Assembly: GCF_046614675.1 (NCBI RefSeq)
Contig: NZ_JBKKJT010000001.1
Location: forward strand, 62,001 to 126,000
Reading direction: 5' to 3'
DNA from: Chryseobacterium cupriresistens
Lineage (GTDB): Bacteria > Bacteroidota > Bacteroidia > Flavobacteriales > Weeksellaceae
Length of the DNA: 64,000 nucleotides
The translations under genes were made by a program, and so were the position numbers. Below the pieces are notes generated by a model, which saw only the letters and a program-made list of their open reading frames with translations, ran no database searches and was not told where the DNA came from. This document shows, in pieces, positions 25,440 to 32,955 of this stretch (positions are counted from its first letter, which is position 1; every line of letters begins with the position of its first letter).

Positions 25440-26432
25440 ATGAACAGAAGAGAATTATTAAAGAACGGATTATTGGCAGTATCATTGAGCATGATTTCTT
25501 TCTCCGGCCTAATGGCACAATCTAAAACAACTGTTGAAAAAACTGGTGATGACCTTTCCGGATTTAAAAAACTGCAGCTTGGTGAACTTGAACTATTTGT
25601 TCTTACGGACGGATATATCCATGAAGAAAACCTGAATTCATTTGCACCAAGAGGCACTGTTTCAGAATTGAAAGCAATTCTTAAAGATAATTTCAGACCG
25701 GAGAATTATATTGATATGGCGATGAACATTCTATTGGTTAAAACAAAGAATAAACTCATCTTATTGGATACCGGAATGGGTATTTTTGCCGATGAAAGAA
25801 GCGGATTTTTATTGAAAAGTCTTCAAAAAGCAGGATTTTCTCCGAAAGATGTTACCGATGTCTTCATCTCTCACGCCCATCCGGATCACATTGGCGGAGT
25901 CGTGGATAAACAAAATCAGTTTATTTTTCCCAATGCTGATATTTTCATCTCCAAAACAGAACATGATTTCTGGATGAAAGCTTCCATCAAAGATTTCAGC
26001 AACAGTGCACTGAAAACACAACCTGGATTTCTTAATCAGATTATTCCTGCAATTCAGAATATTTTGAAAACGATTCAGCCCAAACTGAAGTTTTATGACC
26101 TTAATAATACATTGTATGATTATTTTAGTTTCCAGTTAGCTCCTGGCCATACACCAGGCTTAACCGTTACCACCATCTCTTCAGGAAACGAAAAGCTGAT
26201 CTATATTGCAGACCTTATCCATTCTGATGTTATCTTGTTTCCACACCCTGAATGGGGCTATTTCGGAGATACAGATCTGGATATCGCAACAGCTTCAAGA
26301 AAAAAACTCCTTCAGCAACTGGCGGATACCAGAATCAGAGCGTTTGCTTACCATTTACCCTGGCCGGGCCTTGGTTACACAAAAAAGAAAACATCCGGCT
26401 TTGAATGGTTTCCGGAAGGTTTTATGAATTAG
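25440..26432 (+). CDS. MBL-fold metallo-hydrolase with Tat-type signal
   Basis: 330 residues from the ATG at 25440, where the signal MNRRELLKNGLLAVSLSMIS begins; the twin arginine and RRELLK pattern suggest export by Tat. A second candidate ATG is at 25428, and the frame is open further upstream through the terminator, which is not a real start. The core has ILLVKTKNKLILLDTGMG, the metal motif HAHPDHIGG, FQLAPGHTPG and IYIADLIH. Quorum-quenching lactonases and related exported hydrolases have this layout; the substrate is not known. Confidence 0.85.
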   Translation: MNRRELLKNGLLAVSLSMISFSGLMAQSKTTVEKTGDDLSGFKKLQLGELELFVLTDGYIHEENLNSFAPRGTVSELKAILKDNFRPENYIDMAMNILLVKTKNKLILLDTGMGIFADERSGFLLKSLQKAGFSPKDVTDVFISHAHPDHIGGVVDKQNQFIFPNADIFISKTEHDFWMKASIKDFSNSALKTQPGFLNQIIPAIQNILKTIQPKLKFYDLNNTLYDYFSFQLAPGHTPGLTVTTISSGNEKLIYIADLIHSDVILFPHPEWGYFGDTDLDIATASRKKLLQQLADTRIRAFAYHLPWPGLGYTKKKTSGFEWFPEGFMN

Positions 26433-26495
26433 GGAATAGGTTGCAGATAGCAGATCGTAGGTTGCAGGTGAGAGAAAAAGAGGATTAGGGATAAG
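26433..26495 (-). repeat. Degenerate heptamer array, nine units
   Basis: Plus strand heptads in one register: GGAATAG, GTTGCAG, ATAGCAG, ATCGTAG, GTTGCAG, GTGAGAG, AAAAAGA, GGATTAG, GGATAAG. Seven of nine end in AG, so on the minus strand the unit begins CT. It starts directly behind the stop codon of the metallo-hydrolase gene. Confidence 0.85.
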
Positions 26496-26532
26496 GAATA
26501 CGTTACCTGGATTAATAAATAGGTGCTCAGTA

Positions 26533-26587
26533 TTCCCCTCCTCCGGAGGGGGTGGCAAAAATTCAAAGAATTTTTGACGGGGTGGTT
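26533..26587 (+). repeat. REP-like palindromic repeat, solo copy
   Basis: CCCCTCC/GGAGGGG hairpin, then GGTGGCAAAAATTCAAAGAA and the TTTTTGACGGGGTGGTTAA tail. No nuclease gene beside this copy. Confidence 0.8.
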
Positions 26588-26630
26588 AACTAAACAGCAT
26601 AATCAATCCAACATATAAATCATCCATAGC

Positions 26631-26688
26631 AGCGGACTTTAGTCCGCTTTCATAATCAACATTTATTTATTCGGTTTTAACCAAAATT
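26631..26688 (+). repeat. Two-hairpin dispersed repeat, copy 3
   Basis: Hairpin A AGCGGACTTTAGTCCGCT (26631-26648), hairpin B CGGTTTTAACCAAAA (26672-26686). Base changes on the two sides of each stem match. Confidence 0.7.
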
Positions 26689-26706
26689 TATTGATCATAT
26701 ATAAAC

Positions 26707-26741
26707 AACAGATCCTCCCAAGCAATGGAAGGATCTGTTTC
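26707..26741 (-). terminator. Terminator of the DoxX-DUF1223 operon
   Basis: ACAGATCCT pairs with AGGATCTGT across about 14 bases. It lies 30 bp past the stop codon at 26771 on the minus strand. Confidence 0.6.
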
Positions 26742-26770
26742 AAACATAAGAAAAAATTAGAGTTTTATCA

Positions 26771-27163
26771 TTAAGCTTCTCCAAACACCAATTCAGGAGA
26801 ATACAGCTTTCTGAACATGATGTAAGTTACCGTTAACACAGAAAAGGCAACAATTGCATCTACCGTAGACGGAAAACCCAGGACCGCAATTTTTGAAAAG
26901 AAAGCAAACAGAATATCAAAGAACATTCCTGCAAACACCCATTCTTTTAGTCTCAATAATTTATTGGGAAGCAAAAGAACCATAACTCCGGAGATTTTAA
27001 AAATTCCTAATATATAAATAAAATGATGCGGATATCCAAGCTGTCGCGTAATATCCCATACAACCGGATTTTTTGTCAGTTCAAAGAAACCGCTGGCTCC
27101 AAACCATAATGACATAAAAATAGCACCTGACCAATAGATAATTTTTGTAGTTTTTGTTTTCAT
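26771..27163 (-). CDS. DoxX-family membrane protein
   Basis: 130 residues, four membrane helices, with the DoxX-like pattern SLWFGASGFFELTKNPVVWDITRQLGYPHHFIYILGI. Second gene of an operon, 38 bp after the DUF1223 gene. DoxX proteins are linked to thiol and oxidative stress functions in some bacteria; the role here is inferred from its partner, a protein with a CxxC motif. Confidence 0.8.
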   Translation of the reverse strand: MKTKTTKIIYWSGAIFMSLWFGASGFFELTKNPVVWDITRQLGYPHHFIYILGIFKISGVMVLLLPNKLLRLKEWVFAGMFFDILFAFFSKIAVLGFPSTVDAIVAFSVLTVTYIMFRKLYSPELVFGEA

Positions 27164-27201
27164 TGTTGTAATTTTTAGTGATAATTAAATTGTATAGTAT
27201 T

Positions 27202-27978
27202 TTATTTAAAAGCTGTTTTTGCTGATCCTGAGATTTCTCCCGTTCTCCTATTCTGAATAAAAGCGATGACTTCCCAGTTTTCCGGAGAAAAGCCTTCCGG
27301 AAGTTTAAATGTTGTGATTCCTTCCTGCTGTTTATTCAATGAGATGAGGTTTTGCTTGTGGACAATCTGCCAGTGATGCAGATGGCGTCCTTCATTTTCG
27401 CCTTTCCCTACCTCTGTGGAAGAATGTTTTTCAACCAGATTAATGAGCAGCATATTCTGAGGATCTGCGGAAGGTGTTTTATACTGAACATCAATTTTAT
27501 GCTGAGAAATGACGGCAGATAACTCTACAGGTGTTTTTTTAGAAGTAATCAGAGCTTTTCGGATGGCATTTTTGATATTGTTTTCATCAGAGCCTACAAA
27601 TTCTGTTTTTCCGTTCACTACCAGCTGTGGAGTATAAACCTGGGAATTCAGCAGGTGGCTGTATTGCTGTTGCCGTTGAGAGTTTTCAGCCGTACTGAAC
27701 CGGTCCTTCCATCCGAGTCGGTTCCAGTAATCAACATGATAGGAGAGGAGGTAAACAGGCTCATTTTTGTATTCCTTTTCAATTTTTCCCATCAGTTCAT
27801 CTGCAGGAGGACAGCTTGAACAGCCTTCTGAAGTAAAGAGTTCCAGAACAGCGAAACCATTATTTTCTGAAGTGGAATGCTGTGCTGTCTTCTGATCTTT
27901 ATTTTGATGAATAAATGCTGAGGCTGCAAATAATACCGCGGTAAAAGCGCTTACTGTAATTAAGTTTTTTAGTATCAT
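27202..27978 (-). CDS. DUF1223 family exported thioredoxin-like protein
   Basis: 258 residues. A signal peptide covers about 1-22. The DUF1223 core opens with VLELFTSEGCSSCPPADE, a thioredoxin-like fold with a CSSC motif, and continues with LSYHVDYWNRLGWKDRF and the VYTPQLVVNGK strand. The C-terminus carries the HHWQIVHKQN segment typical of the family. Periplasmic redox role inferred. First gene of the operon with DoxX. Its promoter has a TACTTTTG -7 box and an upstream motif shared with the cytochrome P460 operon at 31558. Confidence 0.85.
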   Translation of the reverse strand: MILKNLITVSAFTAVLFAASAFIHQNKDQKTAQHSTSENNGFAVLELFTSEGCSSCPPADELMGKIEKEYKNEPVYLLSYHVDYWNRLGWKDRFSTAENSQRQQQYSHLLNSQVYTPQLVVNGKTEFVGSDENNIKNAIRKALITSKKTPVELSAVISQHKIDVQYKTPSADPQNMLLINLVEKHSSTEVGKGENEGRHLHHWQIVHKQNLISLNKQQEGITTFKLPEGFSPENWEVIAFIQNRRTGEISGSAKTAFK

Positions 27979-27994
27979 GTCTTTTAATTTGATT

Positions 27995-28002
27995 CAAAAG
28001 TA
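27995..28002 (-). promoter_or_regulatory. -7 box of the DUF1223-DoxX operon
   Basis: TACTTTTG on the minus strand, 17 bp before the start codon at 27978. Confidence 0.65.
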
Positions 28003-28041
28003 GATACTTGATAAAGGCAAAAGAATACAAAACAGGTTCAA

Positions 28042-28069
28042 CCGGACAAATTGAGAGGTGAATCCGGAA
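28042..28069 (-). promoter_or_regulatory. Putative LytTR operator, DUF1223 side
   Basis: On the minus strand: TTCCGGATTC, ACCTCTCA, ATTTGTCCGG. The motif at 31633-31660 has the same outer blocks. In both, the first base lies exactly 67 bp from the first base of TACTTTTG. Confidence 0.6.
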
Positions 28070-28085
28070 ATTGTGAGGGGAAGGG

Positions 28086-28127
28086 TTTTAGGATGGAAGC
28101 TGGAAGTGGGAGGCTGGAAGTTTCAGA
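28086..28127 (-). repeat. Degenerate heptamer tract
   Basis: Plus-strand heptads TTTTAGG, ATGGAAG, CTGGAAG, TGGGAGG, CTGGAAG, TTTCAGA in one register. Confidence 0.75.
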
Positions 28128-28194
28128 GCACGAAATGGAATACAGGTTTATTTTTAATATAAGCCAGGAAGCTTAAAAAATTAACAAAAGAAAA

Positions 28195-28216
28195 CCCTGA
28201 TCATCTCAATCAGGGC
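28195..28216 (-). terminator. Hairpin downstream of the response regulator gene
   Basis: CCCTGAT (28195-28201) and ATCAGGG (28209-28215) pair; on the minus strand TTTTCTTTTG follows. Confidence 0.7.
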
Positions 28217-28264
28217 TCTAGTATATTTAAATAAAACTTTTATTGATTATAAAGCCTTCAAGTA

Positions 28265-28299
28265 CTTCCAACACCCAACTTTCAGCCTCCTTTCTCCTC
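28265..28299 (+). repeat. Degenerate heptamer tract at the 3' end of the response regulator gene
   Basis: CTTCCAA, CACCCAA, CTTTCAG, CCTCCTT, TCTCCTC in one register, ending where the stop codon of the minus-strand gene begins. Confidence 0.7.
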
Positions 28300-29063
28300 T
28301 ACCTTTCCTCCAGCCACGTAAAGAAACTATGCGTTTTTTCTTTATTAATTAAAAGTTTTTCGGGAGTTTCAACGGTAAGCTTTACGAGTATTTTACGCTG
28401 AAAATAATGCTCCATTTCTTTAATCGCTTTAAAATTAACGAGATATTGCCTGTTGACTCTGAAGAATTGTTTGTCGGAAACCTGTTCCGCCACTTGTCCT
28501 AAAGGCTGGGTAAGAGGAAACTGTTCCTTTGTGAATGTAACCAGATGGGTGATCTCATTATGAATATAAAAATAAGCAATGTCTTCGGTAGGAATGGTGG
28601 TGTATTTCTGATTTTTAAAAACCAGAAAACTACTCTTACCTGCAGTAGCAGGCTGGCTGATTTTCTGTATCAGAGACTCCAGGTCCGGAAGTTCATTTTT
28701 CTGGAAGAATTTTTTCAGTTCATCAACTTTTCGCAGGGCTTCGGCAATATCTTCCCTGGAAAATGGTTTCAAAACATAATCAACTCCTTTACTTTTAAAA
28801 GCATCCAGCATATACTGATCAAAGGCAGTACAGAAAACCACAGGGCAGGTAATCTCCACTGATTTGAAAATTTCAAAGGAGAGTCCGTCCGAAAGATGGA
28901 TATCCATAAAAATAAGATCAGGTTTGATTTCCTTTAAGCCTTCAATACTTGTTTCAATACTGTCGTAAACACCTAGTATCTTTGATTCCGGTTTTAAGTC
29001 TGAAATTAAATTCTGCAGGGATTTTGCCGCCCTGAATTCATCTTCAATAATGATTATATTCAT
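28299..29063 (-). CDS. LytTR-family response regulator
   Basis: 254 residues. Receiver domain at 1-120 with the phosphorylation site Asp54 (DLIFMDIHLSDG) and the Lys in VLKPFSRED. C-terminal LytTR DNA-binding domain from about 150 with FFRVNRQYLVNFKAIKEMEHYFQRKILVKL. It binds direct repeats upstream of target promoters. The gene overlaps the 3' end of the sensor kinase gene by 20 bp, so the two are translated together. Likely targets are the two flanking operons that share the 28-bp motif. Confidence 0.95.
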   Translation of the reverse strand: MNIIIIEDEFRAAKSLQNLISDLKPESKILGVYDSIETSIEGLKEIKPDLIFMDIHLSDGLSFEIFKSVEITCPVVFCTAFDQYMLDAFKSKGVDYVLKPFSREDIAEALRKVDELKKFFQKNELPDLESLIQKISQPATAGKSSFLVFKNQKYTTIPTEDIAYFYIHNEITHLVTFTKEQFPLTQPLGQVAEQVSDKQFFRVNRQYLVNFKAIKEMEHYFQRKILVKLTVETPEKLLINKEKTHSFFTWLEER

Positions 29064-30057
29064 GGATTAATGGTAGTTTTATCTGAAATGTTTTTTCGCC
29101 TGAATGAATGGTAATATCCTTTTCCAATAAATGTTTGTAGCGCATTTTAATATTGTCGAGTCCAACACCCAAAGAATCTTCGGGGGTTACTTTTCGCTGT
29201 ATAGGATTTTCAATAACAATTTTGTCATCTGCATTATAGATTTTGATGTGTAAAGGCTTACTTTGTGAGACAATATTATGTTTGATACAGTTCTCCACCA
29301 ATAGCTGAAGGGTAAAAGGAGGAATAAGCGTTTGAGCGGTTTCTTTTCCAAGTTCGTTGGTAAACTTAATTCCTTCTCCAAAACGGGCTTTCTGAAGAAA
29401 AAGATAAGAATCCACGATTTTCATTTCTTCCTGAACGCTGATCAGATCCAGCTTACGGCTTTCCAGTGTAAAACGGTAAAAATCAGAAAGCTTGACAATA
29501 AAATCAACGGTTTCTTCGTCATGAGTCTCTGCCATTAATTTTAACGTATTCAAACTGTTGAAAAGAAAATGCGGATTGATCTGCTGCTTTAATAATTCAT
29601 ACTGAGCACCCAGATTATCACTCTTTACCTTTTCCAGTTCAAGCTGTATCTGCTGCCCTGTATAGTTGTTCTGAAGCAGCGTAAGAAACATATAGCAAAC
29701 CAGGTTGATTAAAATTCCCCTTACTTCTACCATCAGCATTACAGGACCAAAATTGATATGAGACAGAATCAGCTGCTGAATCCATGCCAGTCCAAACATA
29801 ATCACCATCCCGAAAGCCAGTACCACCATCAATCTGGAATAAGAGATATGCTGTCTTCGTTTTCCTGTACGGTTCAGCATATAGATATTGATATACCACA
29901 TAATAACGGAAAATGCTGCTGTAATGGCCGAGTTTACTGCGGCCTCTTTCCAGTTGAACTCATGAGACGCCAGCTGGGGTACAGAAGATAGAACTCCCAG
30001 GAAAACGGAGCTTATCCAGATGATGGCCGGTGAGATTTTTATTTTTTGCTGTTGCAT
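29044..30057 (-). CDS. LytS-type sensor histidine kinase
   Basis: 337 residues. N-terminal membrane part with four helices (about 10-30, 40-60, 75-100, 110-130), a short coiled coil, then the His_kinase box QQINPHFLFNSLNTLKL with His163 and an HATPase domain (LLVENCIKHNI, and GVGLDNIKMRY). There is no extracellular sensor domain, so the signal is probably sensed in the membrane. It phosphorylates the LytTR regulator whose gene overlaps its end. Confidence 0.93.
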   Translation of the reverse strand: MQQQKIKISPAIIWISSVFLGVLSSVPQLASHEFNWKEAAVNSAITAAFSVIMWYINIYMLNRTGKRRQHISYSRLMVVLAFGMVIMFGLAWIQQLILSHINFGPVMLMVEVRGILINLVCYMFLTLLQNNYTGQQIQLELEKVKSDNLGAQYELLKQQINPHFLFNSLNTLKLMAETHDEETVDFIVKLSDFYRFTLESRKLDLISVQEEMKIVDSYLFLQKARFGEGIKFTNELGKETAQTLIPPFTLQLLVENCIKHNIVSQSKPLHIKIYNADDKIVIENPIQRKVTPEDSLGVGLDNIKMRYKHLLEKDITIHSGEKTFQIKLPLIHEYNHY

Positions 30058-30134
30058 GAAATCTGCTGATTTGAAAAGGTTAAATTAATGTTTTTATTGG
30101 AAATATTATGATAAATAGTGAAACAGAAATTTTA

Positions 30135-30578
30135 TTATGGCCTCACTACGGGGCGGTAACTCATGAAATACTGTATTCTTTCTTTTGGGTTTGAGAAAGT
30201 ATTCTCAGGCTGATCATTTTTAAGATCATAAGAGACATTTCCGGCACTGTCTGCCTGAACAGTTTCGATACTTACCAGTTCTCCGGTGATGGTTCCGCCA
30301 ATATACTGAGGATTGTCATGGTATTTCCAGGTAACCAGTTTCATCACAGCACCTGCTTCAGGGGTCTGGATTTTCTTTGACAAAGATTCCAGTGCTTTTT
30401 CATTTCCGTACAATGCCGACATCGTTTTCTTCTTAGGGTTTAAAGAATTGGAGATGAATTGGAGATTTCCCGGGTCAAAAACAACCCTTGAAAGGCCATT
30501 ATTCGTATTACTATTTTCTTTGCTGCAGGCGGTAAGAGAAACAAGGCTTACCAATAAGATCAGGATTGTATTTTTCAT
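30135..30578 (-). CDS. Lipoprotein with P460-like domain lacking the haem motif
   Basis: 147 residues. Lipoprotein signal with SLTAC (Cys18). The body resembles the cytochrome P460 fold of its neighbour: SALYGNEKALESL...GAVMKLVTWKYHDNPQ...GELVSIETVQ aligns with the IYGNDIAVKAV...SVVVKSVWK...GKFINAQFMVK segment there. The CxxCH haem site is missing, and the protein ends before that position. Its start overlaps the stop of the P460 gene by 4 bp (ATGA), so the two are cotranslated. It may be a non-haem partner of the cytochrome. Confidence 0.75.
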   Translation of the reverse strand: MKNTILILLVSLVSLTACSKENSNTNNGLSRVVFDPGNLQFISNSLNPKKKTMSALYGNEKALESLSKKIQTPEAGAVMKLVTWKYHDNPQYIGGTITGELVSIETVQADSAGNVSYDLKNDQPENTFSNPKERIQYFMSYRPVVRP

Positions 30579-31558
30579 TTTTTCTGTAAATTTTGAATGA
30601 GTCTTTGAGTGTTTACTTTCATGGGAACATCAAACAGATATCCTGTTTTTTCAGCGAGTTGTCTGTGGCAGGCAATGCAGGATTCTTTGGCGAAGGACGC
30701 CGTTTTTCCTGTCGGATGAAGATCATCTCCGGAAAATTTTGCAAATCCCCAACCCTCTGTATCTTGATACTGCTTGGAATCTTTAACCATAAACTGCGCA
30801 TTGATAAACTTTCCGGGTCTGATTTCTCCATCCGGAAGCTCTTCTTGTTTCCATACGGATTTTACTACCACACTTCCGTCCGGCCACGGATGAAAGTTCT
30901 CAGTTTCCACAGCCTTTACCGCAATATCATTTCCATAAATTACACGGATAGAGTTATCAAACAGCGTACTCATACTGATTACTTTCCAGTTTTTAAAATC
31001 ATCGGTATATCGAACACCGTTGGGAGAAACCGGGAAATTGGTTGATGCCGGAACAGGTACAGTGGATGAGACTTGAGGGGGCTCAATCTTTTTTTGAGCA
31101 GATGGGCCTGCTGAGGATAAGGAAATTGTATATTTTTTGATCGTTTCAATATCTTTTGCTGTAATCCTGGCTGAGGGATGCAGAAGGGTGTACTCATGGA
31201 GAGGCATTTTACCACTTTGCATCATATTGAGAATAGCGTACATTTTTCCCTGATGTTCTGCAGGAGATAACTTTTCCCATTCTGAGAAGTTCAGGACTTC
31301 TCTGGCTCTTTTGATATCTTTGTTCACAGCCCAGGAAACAGGAGCAAGTTTATCATACCAGCTTAAATTCTGCTGATTGGAATGACAGCTGAAACATGAG
31401 TTTTCAAGAATACTGATCACTTCCTTTGGGGCTTCAATTTTTCCTGTAATCGGTTTTCCTTCCAAAGGTTTACTGAATAGCTGCAACCCTCCGAAAACAC
31501 CTAGTATAGCCAGAAATACGATGGCAATGGGATTTCTTTTTTTCTTTACGGTATCCAT
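30575..31558 (-). CDS. Membrane-anchored diheme cytochrome: haem-binding domain fused to cytochrome P460
   Basis: 327 residues from the ATG at 31558 (the frame is open 29 codons further upstream, with no initiation context). After a membrane anchor (IAIVFLAILGVFGGLQLF) comes a haem-binding domain with CFSCHS and the SWYDKLAPVSW pattern, then a cytochrome P460 domain (IYGNDIAVKAV, PWPDGSVVVKSVWK, WGFAKFSGDDLHP) that ends in CIACHRQLAEKTGYLF. Two CxxCH sites are visible. Faces the periplasm. Relatives act on hydroxylamine or NO-type compounds, but that is not certain here. Confidence 0.88.
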   Translation of the reverse strand: MDTVKKKRNPIAIVFLAILGVFGGLQLFSKPLEGKPITGKIEAPKEVISILENSCFSCHSNQQNLSWYDKLAPVSWAVNKDIKRAREVLNFSEWEKLSPAEHQGKMYAILNMMQSGKMPLHEYTLLHPSARITAKDIETIKKYTISLSSAGPSAQKKIEPPQVSSTVPVPASTNFPVSPNGVRYTDDFKNWKVISMSTLFDNSIRVIYGNDIAVKAVETENFHPWPDGSVVVKSVWKQEELPDGEIRPGKFINAQFMVKDSKQYQDTEGWGFAKFSGDDLHPTGKTASFAKESCIACHRQLAEKTGYLFDVPMKVNTQRLIQNLQKK

Positions 31559-31585
31559 AATGAGTATTGTTTTATTTTTCTGGAT

Positions 31586-31593
31586 CAAAAGTA
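31586..31593 (-). promoter_or_regulatory. -7 box of the cytochrome P460 operon
   Basis: TACTTTTG on the minus strand, 28 bp before the start codon at 31558. Confidence 0.65.
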
Positions 31594-31632
31594 GGCGGGT
31601 AGTACATGCTGTGAAACGGAAAACTGTCCGAG

Positions 31633-31660
31633 CTGGACAAATCAAAAGGCGAATCCGGAA
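31633..31660 (-). promoter_or_regulatory. Putative LytTR operator, cytochrome side
   Basis: On the minus strand: TTCCGGATTC, GCCTTTTG, ATTTGTCCAG. It matches the motif at 28042-28069 and has the same 67-bp distance to its -7 box. Confidence 0.6.
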
Positions 31661-31687
31661 TTTTTAACCCCGAAAATCTACAAGAAA

Positions 31688-31714
31688 AATCCCGGTAACA
31701 CAATTACCGGGATT
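31688..31714 (-). terminator. Terminator of the SDR gene
   Basis: AAATCCCGGTAA and TTACCGGGATTT form a 12-bp stem, T-rich on the minus strand afterwards. Confidence 0.85.
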
Positions 31715-31730
31715 TGATTAAATCTGTTGT

Positions 31731-32477
31731 TTATAAAGTAATACCACCATCTATCACAATTTCAGTTCCGGTGACATACCCGGAAGAATCGTTGTCGGCT
31801 AAATAAGTAACCAGTTTGGCAATCTCTTCAGCGGTTCCCATTTTCTTCATTGGAATCTGTTCTATGAGATGGTTTTGGATATTTTTCAAAGTTTCTTCAT
31901 CCAGGCCTGCTTTACTCATGATTTCTGTTTTTATCGGACCCGGACTTATCATATTCACTCTGATTTTTCTTGGAGCCAATTCTGTTGCTGCCGTTTTGGC
32001 AATAGAATTCAACGCGGCTTTGCTTGCCTGATAAGCTGAACTGTTGGGTTTATAGGTAGACGCAACAATAGAAGATAAAAAGATGACAGAAGCACCATCA
32101 TTTAACAATGGTATGAATTTGCTTAATGTAAAATAAGCTCCTCTGAAATTAATATTCATCACCTGATCGAAATTTTCAACATCCATATTTTCAATAGGAG
32201 TCAGAGTTCCGGTAATTCCTGCATTGATAAACAGAATATCTGCTTTACCGAACTTTTTCTCTACTTCTTTCTTCAACAGATCAATATCCTCAATATCCGC
32301 CTGATCTGCAATAAAGGGGATCGCTCCAAGCTCCTCAGCTGCTTTTTCTACAGCTTCTTTTCGCCTTCCGGTAATGAGCACGGTTGCTCCTTCTGAAATA
32401 AGTTCTTTTGCTGCAGCGAATCCGATCCCGCTGTTTCCTCCTGTTACGATAGCCAGTTTGTTACTGAATTTTTTCAT
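31731..32477 (-). CDS. Short-chain dehydrogenase/reductase
   Basis: 248 residues from the ATG at 32477; the upstream extension of 29 codons runs through the control region and is not used. NAD(P) motif TGGNSGIGFAAAKEL at the N-terminus, NAG motif (FINAGITG), catalytic Ser in FLSSIVAS and YxxxK in AYQASKAAL. Classical SDR. Substrate unknown. Divergent from the HxlR regulator gene; such pairs usually mean the regulator represses the SDR and senses the same reactive compound. Confidence 0.9.
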   Translation of the reverse strand: MKKFSNKLAIVTGGNSGIGFAAAKELISEGATVLITGRRKEAVEKAAEELGAIPFIADQADIEDIDLLKKEVEKKFGKADILFINAGITGTLTPIENMDVENFDQVMNINFRGAYFTLSKFIPLLNDGASVIFLSSIVASTYKPNSSAYQASKAALNSIAKTAATELAPRKIRVNMISPGPIKTEIMSKAGLDEETLKNIQNHLIEQIPMKKMGTAEEIAKLVTYLADNDSSGYVTGTEIVIDGGITL

Positions 32478-32523
32478 TGTAAATTTTTTTGACAAAGTTA
32501 TTTCAAAATGATATACTTTTGTA

Positions 32524-32551
32524 ACCAGTATCACAGAGTATACCAGTATCA
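32524..32551. promoter_or_regulatory. Putative HxlR operator between divergent genes
   Basis: Two direct copies of ACCAGTATCA (32524-32533 and 32542-32551), 18 bp apart, plus TATCA/TGATA inverted arms. They lie in the 101-bp divergent control region. Confidence 0.5.
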
Positions 32552-32565
32552 TTCTTGATATCACT

Positions 32566-32573
32566 TAACTTTG
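32566..32573 (+). promoter_or_regulatory. -7 box of the HxlR gene
   Basis: TAACTTTG ends 5 bases before the ATG at 32579, so the message is probably leaderless. Confidence 0.4.
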
Positions 32574-32578
32574 CAATT

Positions 32579-32917
32579 ATGGAAAGAGACCAGAACGAAG
32601 AACTCAGAGCATTACAGGATACCCTTTATTTTATCGGAGGCAAATGGCGGATTCCTGTCATCAATTCACTGTGTAACGGGAACAGACGCTTCAGGGAAAT
32701 TGAAAGGAGTATTCCCGGAATTACCACCAGAATGCTTTCTAAAGAACTGAAAGATATGGAACTGAATAAACTGCTAAAACGCACCGTTTATCCCGAAACT
32801 CCTGTTTTAATAGAATATGAACCCACAGAATACTGCCGAACCTTTGGAAATATCATTCAGGAAATGATCAACTGGGGCAGGGAGCATAGAAGAGTAATTG
32901 TGGAAGATAGGAAATAA
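32579..32917 (+). CDS. HxlR-family transcriptional regulator
   Basis: 112 residues from the ATG at 32579. The winged helix-turn-helix covers most of the protein: ALQDTLYFIGGKWRIPVINSLCNGNRRF, then IPGITTRMLSKELKDMELNKLL. The Cys in NSLCNG is in the DNA-binding half; a redox-sensing role is possible but not shown. Divergent partner of the SDR gene. The terminator at 32928 serves this gene and, in the other direction, the lipoprotein gene. Confidence 0.9.
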   Translation: MERDQNEELRALQDTLYFIGGKWRIPVINSLCNGNRRFREIERSIPGITTRMLSKELKDMELNKLLKRTVYPETPVLIEYEPTEYCRTFGNIIQEMINWGREHRRVIVEDRK

Positions 32918-32927
32918 TGCCAATAAA

Positions 32928-32951
32928 AAACCTCTCACAAAGGAGAGGTTT
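32928..32951. terminator. Bidirectional terminator
   Basis: AAACCTCTC and GAGAGGTTT pair around a 5-base loop, between convergent genes. Confidence 0.8.
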
Positions 32952-32955
32952 ATAA

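Larger units (their letters stand above)
27979..28298. other. Control region of the DUF1223 operon plus heptamer tracts
   Basis: No gene. Holds the -7 box (27995), the shared operator (28042), two heptamer tracts (28086 and 28265), and the hairpin of the response-regulator gene (28195). Confidence 0.75.

Noticed and set aside
26355..26558. Minus-strand open frame of 67 codons
   Set aside because: It covers the end of the metallo-hydrolase gene, the heptamer array and the REP-like repeat; not a gene.
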